Shown here: positions 29,771 to 36,777 of the stretch, in pieces | Numbering within the stretch: the stretch's first letter is position 1 | Layout: each line of letters begins with the position of its first letter | DNA from: a virus | Length of the DNA: 39,092 nt | Virus record (IMG/VR): IMGVR_UViG_3300021335_000035 | Span: 1 to 39,092 of that record | Strand: one strand, 5' to 3' | Program-made: the position numbers and the translations under genes | Notes under the pieces: generated by a model | The model's database searches: none | Seen by the model: only the letters and a program-made list of their open reading frames with translations | What the model was told of the DNA's origin: nothing

Positions 29771-30306
29771 GTAATTTTGATGAATGTTTGAAACTCATAC
29801 TCCACCACGAAGGCGGATATGTAAATCATCCTAAAGACCCAGGCGGCGAAACTAACATGGGTGTCACCAAGAGGGTCTACGAAAAGTGGTGTATGGACAA
29901 TGACCTTAACCAGAAGGATATGAAAGACTTAGAATTTGAAGATGTCGCTCCTATCTACAAAAAGAATTATTGGGATAGAGTAAAAGCAGACCAACTTCCA
30001 GAAGGTTTAGACCTTTGCGTTTTTGACTGGGCCGTTAATTCTGGTACAGGAAGAGCTGCAAAGAAACTTCAGTCAATGATTGGTACAGTTGCAGATGGTG
30101 GCATCGGGCCAAACACTCTTAAAAAACTAGATGAGTATATTGACAAAGAAGGTGTTGAGGGTGCGATTGCCAACTACACTGAAATCAGACAAGACTTTTA
30201 TGAAAGTCTAAGTACATTCGATACCTTTGGTAAGGGGTGGACTAGAAGAAATACAGAAACAGAAACAGAAGCGTTCAAGATGGCAGGGGTTTATTTACCA
30301 AATTAA
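29767..30306 (+). CDS. GH108-family lysozyme (endolysin)
   Basis: Protein of 179 aa with LHHEGGYVNHPKDPGGETNM; E15 in HEGGY is the catalytic Glu of GH108 muramidases. KKNYWDRVKADQLPEGLDLC and FDWAVNSGTGRAAKKLQSMI follow, then a peptidoglycan-binding-type end (VADGGIGPNTLKKL). No signal peptide, so it needs a holin to reach the wall. It is the main endolysin candidate; spanins are 19 kb away at 10.3 kb. Confidence 0.85.
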   Translation: MSNFDECLKLILHHEGGYVNHPKDPGGETNMGVTKRVYEKWCMDNDLNQKDMKDLEFEDVAPIYKKNYWDRVKADQLPEGLDLCVFDWAVNSGTGRAAKKLQSMIGTVADGGIGPNTLKKLDEYIDKEGVEGAIANYTEIRQDFYESLSTFDTFGKGWTRRNTETETEAFKMAGVYLPN

Positions 30307-30308
30307 CC

Positions 30309-30337
30309 TTGACAAATCTGTTTTACTTTGATATAAT
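30309..30337 (+). promoter_or_regulatory. Perfect consensus sigma70 promoter
   Basis: TTGACA (30309-30314), 17-bp spacer, TATAAT (30332-30337), in front of the PD-(D/E)XK nuclease gene; GAGGAAAT precedes its ATG. Confidence 0.85.
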
Positions 30338-30363
30338 AATGAAATACAACTTGAGGAAATATT

Positions 30364-31068
30364 ATGTTTACACACAAACCTGTAGAAATACCAGAACTAC
30401 AAACTAAAACCGTTAACCGAAAACGGTTCTATCTAATACCAGATGGTAAAATGTATCCATCTATTACAACTGTCTTGGGAAACCGCAAGGCAGAAGGTCT
30501 TCATGCATGGCGTAAAAGAGTTGGTGATGATGTTGCAAATTATATTGCACGAACTGCTGCTGCAAGGGGTACGAAAGTACACCATATGTGTGAGGACTTC
30601 TTAAATAATAAAGAAGTAAATAGAGAACCATTTCTCGCTGCAGCGTTGTTTAGTCAATTGGAAAAGACTATCAGTGAAAAGGTAGATAATATCTATTCAC
30701 AAGAATGTGGTCTTTATTCTGATAAATACATGGTTGCTGGTCGAGTAGACTGTATTGCAGAATACAATGGTGAACTATCCATTATAGATTTTAAGACTTC
30801 TCGTTCAGAACGTAATGACGATTGGAACGAGAATTACTACATTCAAGCATCTGCATATGCAGAGATGTTTGAAGAACGCACTGGTCATGCAATCAATCAG
30901 ATTGTCATTCTGGTGGTAACAGAGGATGGAGTTGTCCAAGAATTCATCAAAGATAAGAAGGATTATCTGGGGATGTTGATTGAAGCAGTTGACGATTTCA
31001 CCCAAGCATGGGAAAAAGAAAATGAAAAATTGGATGAAAGTCCTGCCATTATCGGCGCTCCTGTTTAG
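30364..31068 (+). CDS. PD-(D/E)XK exonuclease (RecB/Cas4-like)
   Basis: Protein of 234 aa with the core motifs GRVDCIAEYNGELSIIDFKT (D of GRVD, then D-x-K) and QASAYAEMFEE helix, as in RecB/Cas4/MGME1-type nucleases. An N-terminal helix (TAAARGTKVHHMCEDFL) carries the RGTxVH motif of that group. It should degrade DNA ends or host DNA, early because of its perfect promoter. No Fe-S cysteine quartet of Cas4 is present. Confidence 0.82.
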   Translation: MFTHKPVEIPELQTKTVNRKRFYLIPDGKMYPSITTVLGNRKAEGLHAWRKRVGDDVANYIARTAAARGTKVHHMCEDFLNNKEVNREPFLAAALFSQLEKTISEKVDNIYSQECGLYSDKYMVAGRVDCIAEYNGELSIIDFKTSRSERNDDWNENYYIQASAYAEMFEERTGHAINQIVILVVTEDGVVQEFIKDKKDYLGMLIEAVDDFTQAWEKENEKLDESPAIIGAPV

Positions 31069-31438
31069 TGGTGTTGCATCGACAGCAATGTTGTCATCAG
31101 CATTCGCACAAGAAAAGGACACACAAACAGAACTAGAAAAAAAAGGAATGTTTTACTGGGCTCAAAAACCAGCACAATGTTCTAGTAGTGATGCAGTAGT
31201 TGAACAACTAAAAAAACATGGTGAACTTCCTACCGTATGGATGGAAGGTCTTACTGGAATGCCAAATGGTTCTTTTAACAACTCAAAATTTGTTATTGCA
31301 ATCAATCCAAAAGCAGACCCTGTAACATGGACATTACTTGAATTTGTGGATAATGGAAAACAGGCTTGTATTCTTGGATTTGGTCAAGGAATGATAAATA
31401 TCAGTACACCAGAAAAACAAGATGGTGTGAAAACATGA
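31022..31438 (+). CDS. Exported protein, 138 aa
   Basis: Starts inside the nuclease gene in another frame (ATG 31022; 31034 is possible). The signal peptide ends ...TAMLSSAFA-QEKD. The mature domain has KGMFYWAQKPAQCSSSDAVV and VTWTLLEFVDNGKQACILGF, two cysteines, and a pattern recurring in T4-like marine phages. Likely periplasmic; function unknown. Confidence 0.6.
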   Translation: MKNWMKVLPLSALLFSGVASTAMLSSAFAQEKDTQTELEKKGMFYWAQKPAQCSSSDAVVEQLKKHGELPTVWMEGLTGMPNGSFNNSKFVIAINPKADPVTWTLLEFVDNGKQACILGFGQGMINISTPEKQDGVKT

Positions 31439-31623
31439 ACATAGTCTGGCACCTATTATTGACAGTGTGCCTTGGAAGTACCTGTGTAGAACAGGATGTT
31501 CAGTGGTTTGATGAAGAAGAACAGTGTAAAGAACTATTACCAGTGTACGCTGGTATTCCTACTGATGGTGATTGGGATACAGTCGAATATATCTGCAAAC
31601 CTGTAGGAAGTAGAGGAGTATAG
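31435..31623 (+). CDS. Small exported protein, 62 aa
   Basis: ATGA overlap with the previous gene. Short signal-like start (MNIVWHLLLTVCLGS) and then CVEQDVQWFDEEEQCKELLP and a last CKP; cysteines could pair after export. The QWFDxxxQC pattern recurs in small proteins of marine phages. Function unknown. Confidence 0.6.
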   Translation: MNIVWHLLLTVCLGSTCVEQDVQWFDEEEQCKELLPVYAGIPTDGDWDTVEYICKPVGSRGV

Positions 31624-31624
31624 A

Positions 31625-32035
31625 ATGTACGAATATAAATGTAAACTAGTCAAGGTCGTTGATGGTGACACAATTGATGTTGACATTGATTTGGGTTTTG
31701 GTGTATGGATGCAAAATCAAAGAATCAGAATGTATGGAATTGATACGCCTGAATCTAGAACATCTGACCCAATTGAAAAAGTGTATGGTAAAGCTGCATC
31801 TGCATTTCTAACTAAATGGACAAATGCTGGTGACCTTACTTTGAAAACATTCAAAGATGGTAAGGGTAAGTATGGACGTATTCTAGGAGAGATTTGGTTT
31901 GGTGGTGAACACAATATCAATCAACTTTTAGTAGACAATCATCATGCAGTACGCTACTATGGTCAATCTAAAGATGAGATTGCAGAAGAACATATTGCAA
32001 ATCGTTCTATTTTGTCCTTGACAAATGAAGAGTAA
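31625..32035 (+). CDS. SNase-like thermonuclease
   Basis: Protein of 136 aa with staphylococcal-nuclease active-site residues: R35, D40 and E43 in RIRMYGIDTPESR and an Arg in GKYGRILGEIW (R85). No signal peptide, so it acts in the cytoplasm, probably degrading host nucleic acid or recycling nucleotides. The start follows the previous stop by one base. The -35 box of the tmRNA promoter lies in its last codons. Confidence 0.82.
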   Translation: MYEYKCKLVKVVDGDTIDVDIDLGFGVWMQNQRIRMYGIDTPESRTSDPIEKVYGKAASAFLTKWTNAGDLTLKTFKDGKGKYGRILGEIWFGGEHNINQLLVDNHHAVRYYGQSKDEIAEEHIANRSILSLTNEE

Positions 32036-32046
32036 TTTGGTATAAA
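32018..32046 (+). promoter_or_regulatory. Overlapping early and late promoter of the tmRNA
   Basis: TTGACA (32018-32023), 17-bp spacer, TATAAA (32041-32046); the same bases form the late octamer TATAAATA (32041-32048). The tmRNA could therefore be made both early and late. Confidence 0.65.
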
Positions 32047-32049
32047 TAT

Positions 32050-32338
32050 AATACAATTTGATGATACAAATCAAATACTGGACAGGACATGGGGGCAGTA
32101 CCCATCGCCTCCACCATAATCTCACTTCTAGATGAGATATTGAATCACTGCTTGGGAGTGGGATTATGATGGGGGCGAACTAGGTTCGACTGACAGGGAT
32201 AGAGGCGAGTAGAATTGTCGGATGACTGCGTAATAGGTCAAAACTCGTAAATGCAAACGATAACAATGCATATGTAGATTACGCTATCGCAGCTTAATCG
32301 TACTGAGTTTCGGTGGTGTACTTGGAAACAGAAACACC
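32050..32338 (+). ncRNA. ssrA: Permuted (two-piece) tmRNA
   Basis: Acceptor piece: T-arm ATGGG-GGCAGTA-CCCAT, then acceptor strand CGCCTCC, discriminator A and encoded CCA (32114-32116). A spacer hairpin (32117-32170) follows. Coding piece: GGGGGCG (32171-32177) pairs with CGCCTCC across the permutation, then the D-like segment with GGTTCGAC, and a tag ORF starting GCA at 32253 that reads ANDNNAYVDYAIAA and stops at 32295-32297. A last hairpin GTGGTGT/ACACCAC closes the region. The order and tag start match alphaproteobacterial two-piece tmRNA. It may rescue ribosomes during infection and tag products for host proteases. Exact mature ends are not known. Confidence 0.88.
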
Positions 32339-32360
32339 ACCACTTAATTTTGGAGATAGT

Positions 32361-32855
32361 ATGTACAAGGTGACAGGATATTTTAAAGACCACAAAGTAG
32401 TTAGACACTTTGTTGACCTGTACGATGCTATTGATTTTAAGGATAGTGTGGATGCACATTATCCAGTGAAACTGACGATGAAAAAGGTAATTGATATGCG
32501 AGAATTTATATATGATGCATGGAATGGTGTTATGAATATGGATAAAAATCCATTGAGACATATTCCAGATACATCAACCAGACACATGGTATTGCAAGTA
32601 TTAGCATGGATGTGGTGTATAGTGTTTTCTTTTTACGTTGGTAGTTTCTGGGTATTTGGTATTAGTGCAGTCGCACACATTTTTTTACTTGGTGCAATCG
32701 TAATCACAGTCGCAACCTTTGAAACCGCAAAACGTAGACCTACATTCTTTCAAGACTTCCCAACATCTACACCAAGTCGTAGTAGAATGTATATGTGGAT
32801 GAATGGACAAAAGATTAAATTAGACCCACAGGATAAGGGTGGCGAACATGAATAA
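32361..32855 (+). CDS. Membrane protein, 164 aa
   Basis: ATG 32361 after TTGGAGATAGT; an earlier in-frame start at 32313 would lie in the tmRNA. The N-terminal ~85 residues are soluble (YKVTGYFKDHKVVRHFVDLY), then two membrane helices (VLQVLAWMWCIVFSFYVGSF; GISAVAHIFLLGAIVITVAT) and a basic cytoplasmic end. Found next to gp33 in this window; function unknown. Confidence 0.6.
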   Translation: MYKVTGYFKDHKVVRHFVDLYDAIDFKDSVDAHYPVKLTMKKVIDMREFIYDAWNGVMNMDKNPLRHIPDTSTRHMVLQVLAWMWCIVFSFYVGSFWVFGISAVAHIFLLGAIVITVATFETAKRRPTFFQDFPTSTPSRSRMYMWMNGQKIKLDPQDKGGEHE

Positions 32856-32979
32856 GTTCAAACAGTGGTGGCATGAGACTGATAGTATTGAAATGGTTCT
32901 ATTTGCAACCATCTGGAGTCTATTTGGTTACGGTGCATATGTAGTAATACTTGAACTAGTAGATATGGTGATGCCTTAA
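32848..32979 (+). CDS. Small membrane protein, 43 aa
   Basis: Overlaps the gene before by eight bases. Sequence MNKFKQWWHETDSIEMVLFA then a single membrane helix (IWSLFGYGAYVVILELVDM). No family recognised; it may be a partner of the membrane protein upstream. Confidence 0.5.
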   Translation: MNKFKQWWHETDSIEMVLFATIWSLFGYGAYVVILELVDMVMP

Positions 32980-32984
32980 TACAT

Positions 32985-33009
32985 CCGTGTGGGGTCACGG
33001 TTAATCCCA
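32985..33009 (+). promoter_or_regulatory. Possible pseudoknot in the gp33 leader
   Basis: CCGTG (32985-32989) pairs with CACGG (32996-33000); the loop GGG (32991-32993) can pair with CCC (33006-33008), giving an H-type pseudoknot. A competing hairpin GTGGG/CCCAC uses the same bases. It lies 26 bases before the gp33 ATG and may control translation. Confidence 0.4.
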
Positions 33010-33034
33010 CTTCTTTAATTTAATAGGAAAGATT

Positions 33035-33262
33035 ATGAATATGGAAAAGTTGATGACCCCTAAGAAATTCTCTCTTGCAGTAGAACAGGTAGTACAGGAA
33101 TGTGGTTGTTCTCACATGGAAGCAGTACTAGATTATTGTGAGAAGAATAATATTGAACCAGATACAGTAAAACCCCTTATCACAAAATCTCTCAAAGAGA
33201 AGATTGAGTGTAATGCAAGGGATTTACATTATTTACCCAAAGTCGCACAGTTACCAATATAA
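33035..33262 (+). CDS. 33: Late transcription coactivator, gp33-like
   Basis: Protein of 75 aa: MNMEKLMTPKKFSLAVEQVV, a helix with DYCEKNNIEPDTVKPLI and the ending YLPKVAQLPI, matching gp33 of T4-like marine phages. gp33 links RNA polymerase and the sliding clamp to activate late promoters, which fits the TATAAATA elements in the window. It overlaps gp59 by one base, as expected from the conserved 33-59-32 neighbourhood. Confidence 0.8.
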   Translation: MNMEKLMTPKKFSLAVEQVVQECGCSHMEAVLDYCEKNNIEPDTVKPLITKSLKEKIECNARDLHYLPKVAQLPI

Positions 33263-33846
33263 TGGAAGCGTATGACGCATACAAAGTATATCATGCGTTG
33301 AAACTTCACTTTACTAGTAACTACGACTATGCAAAATATAATGGTAAGGCGAATGTGAGTGTGGACTCGTTCTTGAAACGAAAGGACAGACCCTTCTTTG
33401 GTCGTGTTGCACGAAAGTACAAAGACGATACCAAGGACTTCTTCATATCCAACTTTATAGTTAATCCCAAAGGCTGGGTTGGAAATTTTAACGATGAGAA
33501 TTATTTGAACTGGAAGAAAAGAAATCAATCCCTCAAGTATAATTACAAATCAGAACTTACAGAGTTATTCAACAAGGTTGAAACCTTTGATGATATCTTT
33601 GCTAGTGATGGACAACATCCCTTGTTGTTAAAACAATTCATGTCTAAGAAGACTTCAATGGAGACAGTAGCGATACTGGAATCACTTCTTGGATTTTGTA
33701 GTAGATTCGATAAACAGATACAGGAAACGATAATATGGCCCGATAGAAAAAAACTGATAAAAAATTATAGTAACCTCTTGACAAATGACGTAAATGAGTA
33801 TAGGATAATAACAATGCAGTTAGTAAAGGAGCATTTCAATGACTGA
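33262..33846 (+). CDS. 59: Helicase loader gp59-like
   Basis: Protein of 194 aa, all helical, beginning MEAYDAYKVYHALKLHFTSN and with NGKANVSVDSFLKRKDRPFF and FISNFIVNPKGWVGNF, a typical gp59 order. It loads the gp41-type helicase onto gp32-coated forks. Start in TAATGG of gp33. A promoter for the following small genes lies in its end. Confidence 0.82.
   Translation: MEAYDAYKVYHALKLHFTSNYDYAKYNGKANVSVDSFLKRKDRPFFGRVARKYKDDTKDFFISNFIVNPKGWVGNFNDENYLNWKKRNQSLKYNYKSELTELFNKVETFDDIFASDGQHPLLLKQFMSKKTSMETVAILESLLGFCSRFDKQIQETIIWPDRKKLIKNYSNLLTNDVNEYRIITMQLVKEHFND
33778..33806 (+). promoter_or_regulatory. Sigma70-like promoter inside gp59
   Basis: TTGACA (33778-33783), 17-bp spacer, TAGGAT (33801-33806; four of six). 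It could drive the small genes and thyX that follow. Confidence 0.5.
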
Positions 33847-34027
33847 TTCAGTCGTAAAAGAACGAGACTTCTATCGTGCGAAGCTCGAACAAGCCCAAGG
33901 TCGTATCCGTAGTCTGGAACATGACTTGGCAGAACTTCAGACAAGGGATAAAACCCTTACTGAAAGGGTGAAGCATCTTGCTTCTAACCCACCTCGTAGA
34001 CCAAGGAGTCGCTATGCCCGACACTAG
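33839..34027 (+). CDS. Small coiled-coil basic protein, 62 aa
   Basis: Starts eight bases before the gp59 stop (AAAGGAG upstream). A helix MTDSVVKERDFYRAKLEQAQ ... EHDLAELQTRDKTLTERVK is followed by a basic tail NPPRRPRSRYARH. Possibly a DNA- or RNA-binding dimer. No family recognised. Confidence 0.5.
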   Translation: MTDSVVKERDFYRAKLEQAQGRIRSLEHDLAELQTRDKTLTERVKHLASNPPRRPRSRYARH

Positions 34028-34220
34028 GTCTTACAAAATATTCCAAGGCGGTTATGTCATCCCAGCAAAGGATGACAGGCCTGCCGACTATGTGAAAGCA
34101 AAACCACCTGTATTTCATTGTCAAGTATTTAATGGAAAACAGACTACCGCTTTCTTTACTAGAAAAACATATGCTGAAGCAAAACAAGAAGGAGAGGAGT
34201 CAATGAAACTTGGAAGTTGA
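34014..34220 (+). CDS. Unknown small protein, 68 aa
   Basis: ATG 34014 with AAGGAG seven bases upstream, overlapping the previous gene by 14 bases. Sequence MPDTRSYKIFQGGYVIPAKD and FHCQVFNGKQTTAFFTRKTY; compact beta-rich. Its last codons run over the likely original start region of thyX, so its 3' end may be affected by a frame change there. Confidence 0.5.
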   Translation: MPDTRSYKIFQGGYVIPAKDDRPADYVKAKPPVFHCQVFNGKQTTAFFTRKTYAEAKQEGEESMKLGS

Positions 34221-34833
34221 ACTTGTAGACCACATGGGTGATGACCTCTCTGTAGTAAATGCAGCGAGGGTATCATTTGGTAAAAAGAAAACACAGTTTG
34301 AACACGGTGACCTCAAACTGATTAGGTTTCTCGCAAGAGAAGACCACTGGAGTCCTTTTGGACACGCATCTATGCAGTTCCATATTAAGGCACCAATTTT
34401 TGTCGCAAGACAATTAGTTAAACACCAAGTAGGTTTGGTGTGGAACGAAATATCCAGAAGGTATGTAGATGACGAACCAGAATTCTACACACCGATAGAG
34501 TGGAGACTAAGAGCAGAAGACAAGAAACAAGGTAGTAGTGAAGAGACTGTTGAATACAACATTGATAGTGCAATTCAGTTCGTGACACAGACATATAAGA
34601 ATTTGTTGAACGCCAACATCGCACCAGAGATGGCAAGAATGGTTCTGCCACAAAACCTTTATACAGAATGGTACTGGTCTGGTACACTGATGGCATTTGC
34701 AAGAGTATGTAATTTACGTTGTGCAAAGGACACTCAATACGAGACACAGATAATCGCAAATAAGATAGATGAATATGGACACACACTTTTCCCAGCATCC
34801 TGGCCTGAACTCAGAAATATTGATTCAGAATAG
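34210..34833 (+). CDS. thyX: Flavin-dependent thymidylate synthase
   Basis: Makes dTMP from dUMP with FAD and methylene-THF. The ThyX motif is seen as RQLVKHQVGLVWNEISRRY (K71-H72-Q73 ... N79-E80-I81-S82), the variant of phage enzymes; NAARVSFGKKKTQFEHGD at the N-terminus and LPQNLYTEWYWSGTLMAFAR toward the end also fit. The only in-frame start after the stop at 34204 is TTG 34210. The ATG at 34203 with an ideal GGAGAGGAG site is in the wrong frame by one base. Confidence 0.88.
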   Translation: MEVELVDHMGDDLSVVNAARVSFGKKKTQFEHGDLKLIRFLAREDHWSPFGHASMQFHIKAPIFVARQLVKHQVGLVWNEISRRYVDDEPEFYTPIEWRLRAEDKKQGSSEETVEYNIDSAIQFVTQTYKNLLNANIAPEMARMVLPQNLYTEWYWSGTLMAFARVCNLRCAKDTQYETQIIANKIDEYGHTLFPASWPELRNIDSE

Positions 34834-34834
34834 A

Positions 34835-35656
34835 ATGACATTAGAGAACGCTTTTTGTTTTGGTAACGGAAAGTCAAGACTTGATTTTGATATGAATATC
34901 ATCGAAGGTCGAGGCACTACGTTTGGATGCAATGCAATCTATCGTGATATGAAGGTTGACCATCTGGTAACAGTGGACAATGAAATCACTCATGAGATAT
35001 ACAGGAGTGGTTACTGCATGGACAATCATACTCACATTCGTGATTGGAATGTGTTGCCTATGTACTTCTTAGACGATATGAAGAATGACTATACAGATGC
35101 AGACATTCATGTTGAGAAGGATGATATTGGATTTGTGATACACGGTTCTAATACTGCTGATGTTGAATCACACTTCCAGAAGATTGTACAAGAGAATCCA
35201 GACATTGATATTAAGAAACTGGAATGGGAACGCAAACAGGTTAAGACCTTTATCACTGGTGTGAAAGAGAATGACCTTGCAAAGAGTATTGAGAATGATA
35301 GGATGCAGAGTTGTGGTGTTCTGTCCATACAAATCGCTTGTGAGATGGGTGCAAGGAATGTGTTTATAATTGGACACGACTTGTATTCAAATAACATGAA
35401 GTTAAACAATGTCTATGGTGGTACAACTGGATATCTACCAGAGACTTCAAATTATGTGAAGCCTGACAATTGGATTGTCGGTCACAAAACAAATTTTGAC
35501 AAGTACCCAGAGGTTCAATTTTACAAGGTGAATAAAGATGTTCTAGGAACAAATGACACCTGTTGTTTTGTTGAAGGATGGCGTGATTGTCAAAATCTAC
35601 AGTATATTACTCAAGAAGAAGTCCAAAGACTCCTTGACTTTGGGTGGATGATGTAG
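34835..35656 (+). CDS. Conserved phage protein with Rossmann-like N-terminus, 273 aa
   Basis: ATG 34835, two bases after the thyX stop. The start AFCFGNGKSRLDFDMNIIEG then GTTFGCNAIYRDMKVDHLVT recalls MAF/DUF115-type proteins that bind a nucleotide or sugar phosphate through a glycine turn. Later VFIIGHDLYSNN is a second strand with Asp. Its position near gp32 suggests it belongs to the core cluster; function unknown. Confidence 0.6.
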   Translation: MTLENAFCFGNGKSRLDFDMNIIEGRGTTFGCNAIYRDMKVDHLVTVDNEITHEIYRSGYCMDNHTHIRDWNVLPMYFLDDMKNDYTDADIHVEKDDIGFVIHGSNTADVESHFQKIVQENPDIDIKKLEWERKQVKTFITGVKENDLAKSIENDRMQSCGVLSIQIACEMGARNVFIIGHDLYSNNMKLNNVYGGTTGYLPETSNYVKPDNWIVGHKTNFDKYPEVQFYKVNKDVLGTNDTCCFVEGWRDCQNLQYITQEEVQRLLDFGWMM

Positions 35657-35668
35657 TATACTAAATAC
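35634..35668 (+). promoter_or_regulatory. Overlapping early and late promoter of gp32
   Basis: TTGACT (35634-35639), 17-bp spacer, TATACT (35657-35662) for host RNA polymerase. The last two bases overlap the late-type element CTAAATAC (35661-35668). GGAGAAAATT precedes the gp32 ATG 60 bases later. The leader 35669-35730 shows no strong structure. Confidence 0.65.
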
Positions 35669-35730
35669 TATTATATAATGAAAGAACGTGAAATAAATCA
35701 ACATACGATAACATACAATAGGAGAAAATT

Positions 35731-36624
35731 ATGTCGTTAGATACCCTAAGACGAGCAAATACGCTCGATAAACTACTCTCTCAAGTTCAAGCAGAGAGTG
35801 CCCCCCAAGAGAAGAAGTCTTATGTAGACGAAAGACTGTGGAAACCAGAACTGGATAAGTCTGGTAACGGTTATGCAGTTATTCGTTTCCTACCAGCACC
35901 AACAGGCGAGGAATTGCCTTGGGTGAAACTTTGGAAACACGCTTTCCAAGGGCCAACTGGTAAGTGGTACATTGAGAATTCTTTGACTACTTTGAACGGT
36001 GGTAAAGACCCTGTATCTGAGTACAACTCCTCACTCTGGAATTCTGGTCTTGAATCAGATAAGGAGATTGCGAGGAAGCAGAAACGTAAACTTGAGTACT
36101 ACTCAAATATCTACGTTGTTGCAGACTCCAAACACCCAGAAAATGAAGGGAAGGTATTCCTCTTTAGGTTTGGTAAGAAAATCTTTGATAAAATGATGGC
36201 TGCAATGCAACCAGAATTTGAAGATGAGACTCCTATCAATCCTTTCGATTTTTGGGAAGGTGCGAACTTCAAACTGAAGATTCGTAAGGTAGATGGTTAC
36301 TGGAACTATGATGCGTCCTCTTTTGAGGCAGTGTCACCATTGTCAGATGACGATGCAGTTCTAGAGGAAATCTATAACAAGCAGTACTCATTGCAAGAGT
36401 TCCTTGCACCAACCAACTTCAAGTCATATGATGAGTTGAAGAAAAGATTGGACGATGTTCTATCTGGTACGGTGACTGCAAGTGCTGCTGCAATGATGGA
36501 TGAGGCGGTTGTTGAGACACCTGTAATGAAGAGTGAACCAGCACCGACTATGCCTTCAATGGCAAGTCCTACTGAAGATGAAGACGATACAATGTCTTAC
36601 TTTCAGAAACTTGCTCAACAGTAG
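35731..36624 (+). CDS. 32: Single-stranded DNA-binding protein gp32
   Basis: Protein of 297 aa: basic start MSLDTLRRANTLDKLLSQ (cooperativity region), core with NGYAVIRFLPAPTGEELPWV and WYIENSLTTLNGGKDPVSEY, and an acidic C-terminal tail (PTEDEDDTMSYFQKLAQQ) that recruits replication proteins. The T4 zinc-site cysteines are absent, a feature I associate with marine gp32 proteins. It coats lagging-strand DNA and works with gp59, gp61 and RNase H. Confidence 0.92.
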   Translation: MSLDTLRRANTLDKLLSQVQAESAPQEKKSYVDERLWKPELDKSGNGYAVIRFLPAPTGEELPWVKLWKHAFQGPTGKWYIENSLTTLNGGKDPVSEYNSSLWNSGLESDKEIARKQKRKLEYYSNIYVVADSKHPENEGKVFLFRFGKKIFDKMMAAMQPEFEDETPINPFDFWEGANFKLKIRKVDGYWNYDASSFEAVSPLSDDDAVLEEIYNKQYSLQEFLAPTNFKSYDELKKRLDDVLSGTVTASAAAMMDEAVVETPVMKSEPAPTMPSMASPTEDEDDTMSYFQKLAQQ

Positions 36625-36708
36625 AGGGTAGGTTATCCATCCCTGTGCAGAAAGTCTCTTACCAGAGTCGTAACACCACAAAAAGATAACACTTAGTAGA
36701 AGAAGATG

Positions 36709-36740
36709 GAGAGGCAGGGGCAACCCTGTCTCTCTTTTTT
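36709..36740 (+). terminator. Rho-independent terminator after gp32
   Basis: GAGAGGCAGGG/CCCTGTCTCTC forms an 11-bp stem (one G-T pair) with a GCAA tetraloop and six T. The gap 36625-36708 has no ORF or clear signal. Confidence 0.9.
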
Positions 36741-36741
36741 A

Positions 36742-36748
36742 CTAAATA
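36742..36748 (+). promoter_or_regulatory. Late promoter-like CTAAATA
   Basis: CTAAATAG directly follows the gp32 terminator and lies ~30 bases before the next ATG. It is identical to the element before 11736, and its place after a strong terminator makes a real promoter likely. Confidence 0.55.
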
Positions 36749-36777
36749 GTGGTGTAAGTCGTCAATGGGAGAGAGAG

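Noticed and set aside
35679-35741. 20-codon ORF in the gp32 leader (MKEREINQHTITYN)
   Set aside because: It overlaps the gp32 start and lacks a ribosome site; chance frame in AT-rich leader.
36706-36777. N-terminal extension of the 36778 gene
   Set aside because: It would be translated through a strong terminator and a late promoter; ATG 36778 has the ideal ribosome site.
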